In this document: one piece after another, positions 40,901-51,343 of the stretch | Numbering within the stretch: position 1 is the first letter of the stretch | Layout of the letters: every line of letters begins with the position of its first letter | DNA from: Drosophila persimilis | Lineage: Eukaryota > Arthropoda > Insecta > Diptera > Drosophilidae | DNA: 64,000 bases | Direction of reading: 5' to 3' | Assembly: GCF_003286085.1 (NCBI RefSeq) | Contig: NW_020825289.1 | Location: 13,702,001-13,766,000, forward strand | Program-made: the position numbers and the translations under genes | Notes under the pieces: generated by a model | Databases searched by the model: none | Told to the model about the DNA's origin: nothing | The model's input: only the letters and a program-made list of their open reading frames with translations

Positions 40901-42915
40901 CTAAGCCAGGTCTCTCTCGACTGATAAGCAGCAGTTTTGAATAGACGATGGTTAGGGAAGAGATAACAGCTTCTTCCATCAAGATAATGGTGAAAAGTGT
41001 GTCACGTTTGACATTTGTTTGTGATGATTCTCTGTATGCCTCTGTCTGGGCTGCAACTATCTCTTCCCGGGGTGTCGTCTGAGTCTGCGTGTGTGGGAAG
41101 GTACGTGTGGAAAGTACGAGAGTAGCAAACTATATACAGTAAAAAAACAAACTCTGAAACTGTCTTTTTACAGAATACTCGTACTCGTACGTGATCAATG
41201 GGAAATTGATTTTAGCGTGTAATTATTAGATATGGCGTATAGCGTATACCCATCGCCCACAGCAGACAAACGACGAACGACAAACGTGAGCTCCACACTG
41301 GCACTCGAGAAACAAGCAACCAGTTTCGGTCTAGTAGCAAGTCGCAGGTCCGTGGGCGTTTTCATTAAGACGAAACAAGGGGCAACAGGTGGACTCGAGT
41401 GGACTCAAGTGGATGTTGCCTTATGGAGTCAAGCTGGCTAGCTGTCTGGCTGTAGCTTTTGGACTCTTGTCTCTGATGTAATGCATAATGCATACACTGG
41501 TTAACAATCAATTGTGGAATTATGTACATACTTTACTTGAATATAATATTTGTACTGCTGTTGTTTTCTTATCGCGGCTATTGTTGGTTCGTTGCACTGA
41601 CTTTTCCTCGATTTCCACTTATCGAAATACGAGTACATAAAGAACTAGCGAGGCGCATTATCACCGGACTTCCGATGTTTTCCAAAACTTTGAGATGAAT
41701 CATGAGGTGGAGAACCAGTTTGTTGGACAAATGCGGTCCAATGCGATGGCAGCTAGATGTAGATGATTCAGCTAAAACTTTACACATTATAGCATTTGGA
41801 GTACAAAAACACGGGCGTTAAACGAGCGGAACGAATATGGCGCGACAAGTTTTTCATTCACAAAACATCGTTCGAACAAACGAACAATCAATATCGATGG
41901 AACATGGAACGTGGGAGCGGAGCCCCAAGTTTCCAGTGGTGTCACAATTCTTCTTTGCATTCGCTTCTCTCTCCTCTCCTAATCAAACAGCAAACAATTT
42001 GGACAGCTTGCACTGTGGGGTTAAGTGGGACGCGTTCCACTTCCACTTTGGGTTTTGACACTTGACTTGCAACGCACTTGGAGAGAGAGAGAGAGCGAGA
42101 TAGAAATAGGGGGAGAGAGATGGAGACTGGGTGCTGCTGCTTTACCGTTGGCTTGGCTTGGCCACCTTTTTACAGTTTTACAGTTGTCAATGTGTCGCTG
42201 CGGCGCACTATAAATTGATTATGCTGTTAATTTATTAGATTTTTTTGGACATCAAACTCGTTTTACAGTTCTTAGCTTAGACACACAAACACAGGCACAA
42301 ACACACACTTTGCCATAATTGCTGGCCACCGCCTCGAAGCGAAGCAAAGAACAGCGCCTCGGAAAACAAGTCCAATTCACCTGTAGCTATAAGAGCGTAG
42401 CATAGAGTCGTCGCGTCACTTCTTGGCCAAGCGAGTAAAGCGAGTCGAGCAAGCCACCGACTTTACCACTTTACCACTTTGGTTGCTGTTGCTGCTGTTT
42501 ACAGCGTTTACTCACACACGAAACAGCATACTCACGCACACGCACACATGCACATGCACATGCACACCACTACGATTTATTTTCTTGTATTACTTGTTTT
42601 TTATGCTTGCTTCAGCTTCAGCTTCATGTTGGGTTTTGTTTATATGTGTATGCGTTGTTGTTGCATGCGCATAAATTATAGAGAGGAGGAAAAAACACAC
42701 GTCTGTACACAATAAAAACCTGTTTGTTGCTTTTATATGCCTTTGCGTCTCTCTGGGTGTGTACGAACAGGACGGGACGCTGTGCGGGGGTTGGGATTAG
42801 GTTTGATTTGTATATCGCCTGCTTTAAACACTTTTCCTAGCCATCTTCCCACTAAATTTGTACCTTCTTTTCACTACACGCATTTGAAAGGCATTTGTGA
42901 AGCCTTTTAACTCAC
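37940..42915. other. Upstream intron of Sema1b / non-coding
   Basis: No supported coding exon. It contains polyglutamine-like CAG/CTG and CCA runs (about 38190-38240 and 39792-39835), a GATAG(G)-type short tandem near 39565-39590 and a CA-rich patch at 42530-42570. If the exon near 43.0 kb belongs to Sema1b, this is its first intron. Confidence 0.45.
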
Positions 42916-42919
42916 CAAA

Positions 42920-43030
42920 ATTCACAAAAACATTTAAATAAATGGTCAAATTAAGCGAAAACACGGAACACGAAAAAATGTATACACTTCACACTCTGAC
43001 GGCCATTTTTAAAATGGTGTGACCGTGGAT
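42920..43030 (-). promoter_or_regulatory. Motif-1 promoter and probable non-coding first exon of Sema1b
   Basis: On the minus strand CCACGGTCACACCA (43014-43027, motif 1) is followed by a leader without long open frames and a good splice donor TTTTG|GTGAGT near 42915-42920. Sema1b is the only downstream minus-strand gene within reach. The repeat fragment at 43247-43306 lies just upstream in the same orientation. Confidence 0.4.
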
Positions 43031-43246
43031 TTAACGACCAGTGCACGGCAGTGTTGCCAGATTTTGAGAGTCACGATAAGCTAGATTGAAGAAAAAAATA
43101 AGCTAGAAAAAACTATAAATTAAAAAAAGCTAACCATACAAACACATCAAAATAATGGATAAATGAATTTTATTGATATATATTTTTTAATTTTTAATTA
43201 AAGTAAAGATATGATTTTATGCACAAAAATGGCAACACTAGCACAC

Positions 43247-43306
43247 TGACCCTCAGAAACATACCGAAATATACCGTCTCATTTTCAAAATGTAGCGTTG
43301 AAAGTC
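43247..43306 (-). repeat. Dispersed promoter-motif repeat, short fragment
   Basis: Minus-strand ATTTTGAAAATGAGACGGTA followed by further GGTAT words and CTGAGGGTCAG, matching the motif-6 end of the larger repeat copies. Confidence 0.7.
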
Positions 43307-43573
43307 CATGTCTAACAAATTGCTGATAGCTGATAGAGCTGCGCGCCAAAGTGGAATTGTTGGAAACTTTCCAATGGAAAGTGATTAAGGGACACGGATA
43401 TGAATTAAATCCAGTGGAATAAATGATACAGGGAGATCGAGATCGCGATATATATACAAATGAAATGTATGAGTATGTAACAATATTTCAATCTGTGAAC
43501 AAGATATGCCTAATTACTCTTCAAAACAGTTTAGAAATATAAACAAAATACGATATACAAATGGGCATACTCC

Positions 43574-43632
43574 GGTTGACTAGCAACACTAACCATACAG
43601 TATATACTGTATGGTTGGTGGTGCTAGCAACC
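43574..43632. repeat. Near-perfect 59-bp palindrome
   Basis: The central 26 bp (43591-43616) is a perfect inverted repeat centred on TATATA. Outer arms GGTTGACTAGCAACAC and GTGGTGCTAGCAACC extend the pairing with one indel and a few mismatches. Confidence 0.85.
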
Positions 43633-43664
43633 ATTCTGCAAATACCAAAAAATCTTTACGTGAG

Positions 43665-43850
43665 AACATTGCGACTGTAACTTTGGTGAACTATTTTGTT
43701 TATGCCTTGTTTTAGTCAAATACAATAAAAGCAAGGACTAAAAACTAGCCAATCTTGTAGAAAATTGATTCATCAATGGCCTAAAATTGTGTGGGCAGAA
43801 CAAAGGGTTTTAGTTAGCCAGAATTATTCAACGGAAATAAAAATTTAATA
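43665..43850 (+). repeat. Dispersed promoter-motif repeat, copy B (truncated)
   Basis: Starts ACATTGCGACT, then AATAAAAGCAAGGACTAAAA, AGAAAATTGATTCAT and GTGTGGGCA, and ends near TTCAACGGAA. It lacks the GGTATATTT/motif-1 end. It is closest to copy E at 59826. Confidence 0.7.
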
Positions 43851-43922
43851 ATATAAACAACTATCCTCTTTCGTTTTTTTTGTGTGACCTATTTCGCTAA
43901 AACCTTCCTTCAGACAAGATCC

Positions 43923-44165
43923 AATAAAAGCAAGTGGTTAAAATAAGCCAGTCAGGTAGAAAATTGATTCAGTAATCGGATAAAATTAAGTGGACAGGGC
44001 TGAGAAGTGTATCTAGCTATTAATATTGCACGGAATATCAAAATCGAGGAAAATGCATAATGGAACTTGAATTCGTCAGCATATTTACGGTATATTTTTA
44101 AAATGAGACGGTATATTTCTGAGGGTCGGACGGTATATTTTAACGATAAGGTCACACTGACTGGA
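43923..44165 (+). repeat. Dispersed promoter-motif repeat, copy C, ending in motif 6 and motif 1
   Basis: Same unit as copies A, D and E: AATAAAAGCAAG, AGAAAATTGATTCAG, ATCTAGCTA, ACTTGAATTCGTCAG. It ends with three GGTATATTT words and GGTCACACTGACTGG at 44150-44164. This is a complete motif-6/motif-1 core promoter, reading rightward. Confidence 0.75.
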
Positions 44166-44286
44166 ATGCACCTGCAAGGCAAGGCGCAAAATAAAATAAA
44201 AGTGAACATGGATAAAATCAAGTAAAAATATATTAAAATTAAACCAAACACCGAGGACGGCAAGTGCAATTCGAAATGGGCTCTAA
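44150..44286 (+). promoter_or_regulatory. Probable promoter and first exon of Hps4
   Basis: Motif 1 at 44150 is followed by a leader of about 120 nt and ATG GGC TCT AA (44276-44286) directly before a GTGAGT donor (44287). Splicing to the strong acceptor at 47220 would read MGSKETMILFVYD, in frame with Hps4. No other downstream plus-strand gene accepts this phase as well. This is inference from phase and promoter type. Confidence 0.45.
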
Positions 44287-45075
44287 GTGAGTAAATGAAT
44301 AAGGAAAATTGCAAGCCAAATGAAAAACTTTACCTGCGTGGGTGTATCTGTGTGTGGGCGGCTTTTTTGTGTATGTGGTGGCATTTTAGTGTTTGTTTTG
44401 AGCTACCGCCTACACACACCCACGCCCCGGCATGCGCATACACAAATGCCGTAGGAAGGCCCCAACAAGCCGAGAAAACTAATCGATATTGATAAGATAC
44501 AGGTAAAATGTGTATTGTTGAATGTCAAGGACTCAGACGGCATATTTTCCCATTGAAATGAATGCACTTTTTATTTGTTTATAATTTGAGGGATAATCTA
44601 TCTCTGGTCAAAGCCCTGGAAACGTAAAAGATTCTCGAAATTCCCCCTTTTGACTGTCACACGTACAAACATACAGTATATGGAATATGCTGGGAATTCC
44701 CTTTGATAAACGGTGGAATCTACCGTGACTCAAGCTTTTTGGCGGAGTACTCGTACTTAGATGATGTTGCAAATTGGTTTGAATAAAGTGAATTGTCATA
44801 TCGAAGGCTAGCAAATGGTCGTAACTGGTTTTATTCGATTTACTCGATTGATTGTTATCTTATTTAACAAATTGTAACCCCTAATAGCATGGGAATCCAT
44901 CCATTCACGACTCTACCTTTTTGTAGGTGGATAAGTGTGCGGTGTGATTTTTTTCTATCTGCATTCAAAATCAAAACTTGTTTCCCTCTTAATTATACCG
45001 GCTGTGATTTTGGGCTTAAAGATGGGTTGAGGGTCGACGGCTAGACAGTTTATAGTCAACCATAGATAGGCCATC
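44287..45075. other. Spacer, presumed Hps4 intron 1
   Basis: No feature beyond AT-rich DNA and a few TATA-like words upstream of the first cuticle-like gene. Confidence 0.4.
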
Positions 45076-45581
45076 ATGTCTCGTAGATTATGCGCAGTGA
45101 GTAAGACCAAATAAGTCGCCAAGATCCGCTTTGCGCTGACTCACATATTTTCCGTAGCTCTTTGTGATGCTCCTATTGCACCTGGCGGCATCGGCGCCCC
45201 CAACACTAGTGCCGCAAATACGCATTCCCGGTTTCCAGCTCGAGCCCCTCGATAACACATACTACCTCAGGTACCACTAATTGGTCGATAATTGATGATG
45301 ATTGATCCATCCCATCCATTTTTCCTGGCTTCCATAGCATCCAGCACCCGGATGGCACTATCCGCCAGGAGTCTGTGAAGGAGATTGCTCCGGGGCAGCT
45401 GCAAGTCCAGGGTGTGATTAACCAGCCATTCGAAGAGCACGGCACTTCGCTGGTGGTCACCTACCAGGCAGGTGCCAATGGTTACGTGGCCAAATATACT
45501 TATGGCAAGGGCCCGCCCACACCGCCGACCCAGCTGCCACAATTCCTCAGTCCCAATGCCTTGAAATCAACAGCTGGCTAG
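45076..45581 (+). CDS. Secreted cuticle-protein-like (diverged RR domain), copy 1
   Basis: Exons 45076-45096, 45158-45270 and 45338-45581 give 125 residues. The start MSRRLCA joins across the first intron to LFVMLLLHLAASA, a signal peptide. The mature protein has one domain of about 65 residues: FQLEPLDNTYYL, DGTIRQESVKEIAPG, LVVTYQAGANGYVAKYTYG. Its spacing resembles the Rebers-Riddiford chitin-binding domain (tyrosine-rich strands, then Y-x-A-G-x-N-G-Y), but the match is loose. The C-terminus is proline-rich (PPTPPTQLP) and ends ALKSTAG. AATAAA is at 45594-45599. A second copy with the same exon structure follows at once. It probably lies inside Hps4 intron 1. Chitin binding is inference. 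Confidence 0.75.
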
Positions 45582-45844
45582 CGGCTACTTAAAAATAAAA
45601 CCCTCCAGAAACCAATTTGTCTATAGGTTTCATAAAAGAATTAACAAGTGTTCTCTTTTCAAAACAAAACAGCATTTATAATAGGCATCCAATTCTGATC
45701 TCTGGCCGGTGTATAGTATTAGAGTCTGGCCTTTGTTCAGGTTTAGTTAGCGCGTTCAAGCCAGTTTTTGTTAAAATAAATGATGTCCTAAGCGTGGGCT
45801 TAACAGTTTCAAGAAACCAGCCACGGGCGAAGCATCATCACCGA

Positions 45845-46336
45845 CATGTCTGCTACGCTGTTTAGTTCGGTGAGCCATCCACACAGTCGCTTCCCTCTCA
45901 AAGATCTTGCTAATCACTCACTTAGCTGCTAGTAATTCTAGTTTTTCTGAATGGGGCAATCGCGGCGCCTCGGCCTGCTCCCCTGCTCGTGCCGCGCATC
46001 GACTCCGAAGATTTCCAGCTCGAGCCGGAGGATAACAAGTACACCTTGAGGTAGATAATGAAAAATAAACACCAGAGAATACACTCAAGAGACTTATATT
46101 CTCACAGGATATATTATCCGGATCGGACGACTCGTGAGGAGACCGTGGAGGAGATTGCTCCGGGAGTGTTTCAGGTCAGGGGCTCTTTGAGTCAAATGTT
46201 TCCAGATCAGGGCCTCGGCTTGGAGGTCCTTTATGAGGCTGGACCCAATGGCTATGTGGCCAAGTACAAATACGGGACGACCACGACTCCTCCCTTGGGG
46301 CTTCCTCCCAGTGTTCTGAAATCAACTGCCGGATAA
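45845..46336 (+). CDS. Secreted cuticle-protein-like (diverged RR domain), copy 2
   Basis: Exons 45845-45868, 45926-46050 and 46108-46336 give 125 residues, exactly the length of copy 1 and with introns at matching places. MSATLFSS joins to LLVILVFLNGAIAA, a signal peptide. The domain reads FQLEPEDNKYTL, DRTTREETVEEIAPG, LEVLYEAGPNGYVAKYKYG. The tail ends VLKSTAG as in copy 1. AATAAA is at 46361-46366. The two genes are tandem duplicates about 265 bp apart whose N-terminal exons have diverged much more than the domain, consistent with an old duplication. Confidence 0.75.
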
Positions 46337-46366
46337 AAACCGATCTCAAGAATAATTTGAAATAAA

Positions 46367-47220
46367 AGTGCTAAGCAAAAGCCAACTGAAAATAACTTCA
46401 GATTGTTCTGCGTTACTCTTGCATTTTTCACTGAGCATTGACAGTTGCTCTAAAACTTTAGTCATAGTAGAAGCTTCTAAAACTGCTTGTTAATAGTTCT
46501 CAAACTGCTGTATCAGCTGCTGAACGGTCTCTCATTCTGTTAGGCTCTCTAAAAGCTCTACTCTCGCTCTTTTTCCCCCTGCTCCCCCCTCAAGCTGTAA
46601 GCGATACATTTGGCATTGAAATTGTCGCGTGATCGATTCATATGCATGTACATACCTTTTCCACACCACCCCCAACGCAACCGCAGCGATAGTAAACTTA
46701 CAAACAAACTGACGCTTTCACCTCAGTTCTCAGTGTGGTTGGGGCCATTCCACCTTTAGGTATACTTCCAGCAGCAGCTACGCTCATCTACAGACGTGAG
46801 CAGAATGGTGAGCATTATTCAGCTCTCCCCTATCACATATCACAATTGCGAGTCGGGTATCAGGGAGCAGGCAGCGCACCGACGGACCCGACCAGGCCAG
46901 ACAGTTGGCATTCTGCCGCGGTATTGGCTTGTTGACTTATCAATCGGCAGAAGGCAGCAGCAGCAGCAGCGACGACGCAGGCGTAGATAAGCTGCCACGA
47001 TGCAGCGTTAGTCTCGTCTCGGAATTGCCGAAATAGATTGCTGTCAACGCAGCAACAATGTTTAAAGTTTGGCGAAGGCACAGGCTGAGCCACGGCCACA
47101 GGCGCTGGCGGCACTACCAGCAGCCACAGAAGCGCTTAACCGATAGGTGCCACAGTGATTCATAAAAGGTGAATTTCATCTGACGATTCATTTCGTTCTG
47201 TTTTGCTATCTCTTCTACAG
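46367..47220. other. Region upstream of the main Hps4 exons
   Basis: No open frame of note. It may hold an alternative Hps4 5' UTR exon ending at AAAAG|GTGAAT (47168), which would leave a 52-nt intron before the acceptor at 47220. A (CAG)n/(CGA)n patch lies at about 46950-46982. Confidence 0.4.
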
Positions 47221-47227
47221 GGAAACA

Positions 47228-50085
47228 ATGATTTTGTTTGTCTACGACACCGAGTGCCTTAAGGATGAGGCGGATGATCCGATTAAGGCGGTGCTCTACT
47301 TCCATCCCAGCTGGGTATCCGACTACCAGAAGGTGGCCCTCTGCGGACAGCTGATGGGAACAACGTACTTCCTCAGGGACTGCTTCTTCAAGCCCCGTGT
47401 CTTGGCCCTGCAGAATGGAAAGTTTGTGCTCAAGGAATTTGGACGCTTCACCCTGGTGAGTGGAGAAAAACAAAAAACAAAAGATAGTAAGATCCTAATT
47501 TCGTTTTTATCCCTTCCAGGCCGTCGGAACGGATCGGAATATTAGTGATGAGAACCTGGAACATCGCGCGGAACTGCTGAGCTCTTTGCTCAAGTTCTTT
47601 CATCGTGACCTGCAGACGCTGTACGACCAGTACGCGCAGCCTCCAGCCCTGAACACCAGGAATCTGTGCGACAAACTGTACCAGATCTTCGAGACATATT
47701 TGCCCATGATGCACCGCAACGGAGACACATTCCAGAACGTTCCTAGACTTCGCATGCCCAAGGTGAGTGCGGAACTTGCACGTTGTATCTATTTATTCAT
47801 TCTCTGGCTATTTCCAGACCGCCAGTCACATCTTCCTGGAGGCCATACAGGTGCTGCAAAGTTGCCAGGAGACAAAGGGCATTCTGGGCGGAGTCATTCT
47901 CTATCACAACAAGTAAGGCGCCCTGTCGGACACCGACTCTTGTCTGGTTGCTAATGCCATCTGTGTTTTCTCGCCTCTGTAGGGTGGTGGCCTCGCAGCT
48001 GAGCGACGTGGTGACCAAGAAACTGGTCCTGACCGATCCTCGTCACATCCGCAACGCGGCAGAGCAGCTGACAACGCAACAGTTTCATGTTCCCTATGGC
48101 GTTCAGATGATGGTTGTCTACTTGGATCAGAAGCAGTATCGACAAATGGTTGCAGATGCACAGCGGGCCCAGAACCTGCTGATGATTACGTCGCAGACAC
48201 AGAGCGGGATGCCCTTTCAGAGTGCCAAGCGGAAGCTGAAGAGGGACAAGTCCCTGATCTTCACACACATTCCCGAGGACGAGGCGGCCCCGGTGGACCC
48301 TTTGGCGACAATGCCAACAGCCCGACCCAAGTCGATGAGGCCCACGTTCCTGCCACTGCGGCACAAGAACATGCACAGCAGGGAGCTGCCCGAAACCAGC
48401 ACAGGGGCGATCAACTTTGACGAGACCGACTCGTATCCCGAGTATATTGGACGCACTAGTGTGTGCAACACACCCATGACGGAGAACAAGGTCCTGCCGG
48501 TGGCCACTGTGATGTCTATCTGCGCCAATCCCGAGGAGGAGCCAGTCGTCAATGATGGCTCCAACTTTAGTGGGAAGGCAGAGTCGCGCCGTCAATCCCT
48601 GAAGGCGGATGTCGAGAAGTTCTTCTCGAACTTTATTATCAATCCGAGCAAGCAGTTTACCCGCCGCAAGTCCTCCGCTGACCTGCAAGACGCCCTGCGA
48701 GCCATCTCAAAAAAGATACGTAGCTTTACACCAAACTTTAGACCGGATGTCAACCGGAATGGGAGCGGCAACGGCAGTGGCAGCAGCAGTGATGAGCTGT
48801 CTTCGCCCTCGCCCGACTACTCGGAGTACGATGAGAATAGCAGTGCCCGGACCATCAACGACCCCACATATCCGGTCTTTATCGCCAACGGCAAGCAGAT
48901 CTCGCGCAACCTGTTCCAGCAGTTTCTCGATCAGTATTACAAGCTGTGGGGCGTCGCCAGTGCGCAAGCCCACCACGATGCCGAGCTGGCCGCTCTTGTG
49001 GCCGAGTTCCAAGAATTCAACAAGGAAGTCAAAAAGCTGGACGAGCACATGCGTCAGCAGGCACTGGCTGAAGGTTCGGACGATCCGAATCTCAATCTGG
49101 AATCCCGACAACTGGTCAAGTCGCCGATGGAAAAGAGCGCCATGAGTCTCCCTCTCAAGCCAGCGGGAGATTTGTGCTTCGGAGAGCCATCTGCAGCTGC
49201 TCCCCTTCAGCGAGGCGCCGGACGGAGTGGAGCTGGTGCCGTGCCCTTGACTCCCCTCATGGCCAAACTCTCAGTGTTGGCCCTCAGCGAGACACCTTCC
49301 ATCGAGATCCTGACGCCTCTGACCAGCAGCATGGCCTTTCCATACCGCAGTTCTATGAAGTGTGAGGACGCAATGGACGCCTTTGCTGCACTGTCCATTG
49401 TTCCGGTGAATCCCGCTCCTAGCCTGGCGAATGGCATGCAGCGTACGGAACTGTATACCTGTGGACAGAAGAACATGACGTTGCTGCTGCTCATGGAGGA
49501 GGGGACCTCGCAGAAGCAGGACGTTGTCCAGAAGATGGTGAGTGGAGCTGCATATGCCTCCTACTCTCATTGGAGCGAGTCCTAACGCATCTCCTCTTTC
49601 CTTTTGATTAGTTTGACATTTGCGTGGCGAAATTTCCCCACATGGAATCTCAATTAAGTCAAACACTAAGTGTCAATCTGGAGGGCGATATGCCTGATTA
49701 CAGCAACTACAGCTTCATGTGCGTGGATGCCAAGTGGGATGTGCTAGAGCGCAGTGGACCGTGGAATTCGTTGGAGCTGAAAGTTGTCGAGAGCATGCAT
49801 ACCGCTGATGTCGATGGGAAGCACGGTGGGCTGACGGACTTGATTTTACGGTGAGTGGATCACGAATTCTATCTAAAAGATCTCATTTCCTCATTGGCAT
49901 TCCTTGAATTTTATAGATCCCAGGATTCCGTTTACTATGGCCACAAGTGCGGACGGACAGAGTTCTACTACAAGGAGCCGACCCACCAAATCAACGGCAT
50001 ACCACCGCCCTCGGATCCAGTAAGCAACATACAGAACCGCGCCAAGGCGCAACTGGAGCGTGACCACTCCTACATGCTATTCTAG
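47228..50085 (+). CDS. Hps4: Hermansky-Pudlak syndrome 4 homologue (BLOC-3 subunit)
   Basis: HPS4 pairs with HPS1 in BLOC-3, the exchange factor for Rab32/38-type GTPases in lysosome-related organelle (pigment granule) formation. Exons 47228-47455, 47520-47762, 47818-47912, 47983-49537, 49612-49850 and 49917-50085 join in frame to 842 residues. The N-terminus has the longin-type HPS4/CCZ1 pattern: MILFVYDTECLKDE, KAVLYFHPSW, ALCGQLMG. The middle (about 260-580) is low-complexity, Ser/Pro-rich and weakly conserved, with the large exon 4 to itself. The last 120 or so residues (FDICVAKFPHM, SFMCVDAKWDVLERSGPW, YYGHKCGRTEFYYKEP) form the second longin-like part. The acceptor at 47220 shows that an upstream exon exists. 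An in-frame extension from 44276 would add six residues. Confidence 0.88.
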
Positions 50086-51343
50086 GACGTGGCTTGACAT
50101 GAATGCTCATATGATAACCAACCGTACAATATGAATACATATTGAATACTCGCATGCTTAACCAAAAACAAAAATTGTTAATTGGGCTAATGCCCACACA
50201 ATATGCCAACTTTATGCCATCCGCTGTTACTTACTTTGCCATCCCTAAGTGTCCCTGACCGTCCTTTGTAAGCCTCTTGAATTGTGCTTGGAGAACCGAG
50301 AATAATCTACCATCCTGTCCATATCATAAAGTGAACAATTTTAAGCAAAAGTTTTACTTTTTATATGAATTTTACAAGACAAAAGAAAATTTCTTTGAAC
50401 GATTTTAAAAACGGGTCCTCTTGATCTCCTTTTGACCACATTTTTCTATGCACAATTCAAGCGGCTTGTGCCTGGAGTCGGACCAAAAATAATTTTAAAA
50501 ACCAGACTCCACTCGTGCGAGGAGTGCAGCTTCCAGCCAGCGAATTCATTTGCATTTGTTTCATCTTTTGACTTTATTGAAATGTAAAGTACAAGAAATA
50601 TTTTAAGCTTTGTTTACAATGTCCAGCACTGTTGTTTAATTTATAAGCGCCTCGCAAACGATATGATTATTTCCATTATTAAATTAGTTTTTAGTTGTGC
50701 ATTTGGTTTGACAGGGAGGAAAGTATCGATTGCACTGGTTCTGAAGCCAAAGAATGTAGAATGTATTTCGAATGTAAATATAAAGGGGGGTATAGATTCA
50801 TTTAGATTCAATTATTTGTAGCTTAAACCCTAACCAGATTCGGTTCTGTCCAATTAGTAGCGTTCTAATAACTAATCTTAGCCGTTTCTCTTACGTGTAT
50901 TATTATCCAACAGAAGTTTAAGCGCTTTGTGCCAATTAAAATGCAGATCGAATGTGAATGTGAATATGAATGTGAATGTTAAAAGTGAATGTAAAACCAG
51001 GGAATGTACATCTTAAGGATTGCTAAGAAATGTGCAATACTATAGAAGCAGGACAACTATTTTGTGAGTTTTGCGTTGATTTTAGCTTAAATATACATAC
51101 ATAAAATATATACCAAAAAGAAGATTATTTATATATGTATACACAATATACAATACATATACTATATACTCCCATATTGATATCCGAATCTACTTGTAGA
51201 TTTTCAAAATAAACCCGCTCAAACCGTTGTTTGAGAAAATACTTTGAGGTCTTTGAGATGCCTTTTTCTAAGTATCTGTAACTATAACTATGACTCAAGC
51301 ACCTACTTCTAACTCTACACATGTCTATATCTATTTAAGGCTA
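50086..51343. other. Convergent 3' region of Hps4 and the LRR gene
   Basis: No coding sequence. It contains a short GAATGT tandem (about 50951-50981) and AT-rich DNA, presumably the 3' UTRs of both genes. Confidence 0.5.
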
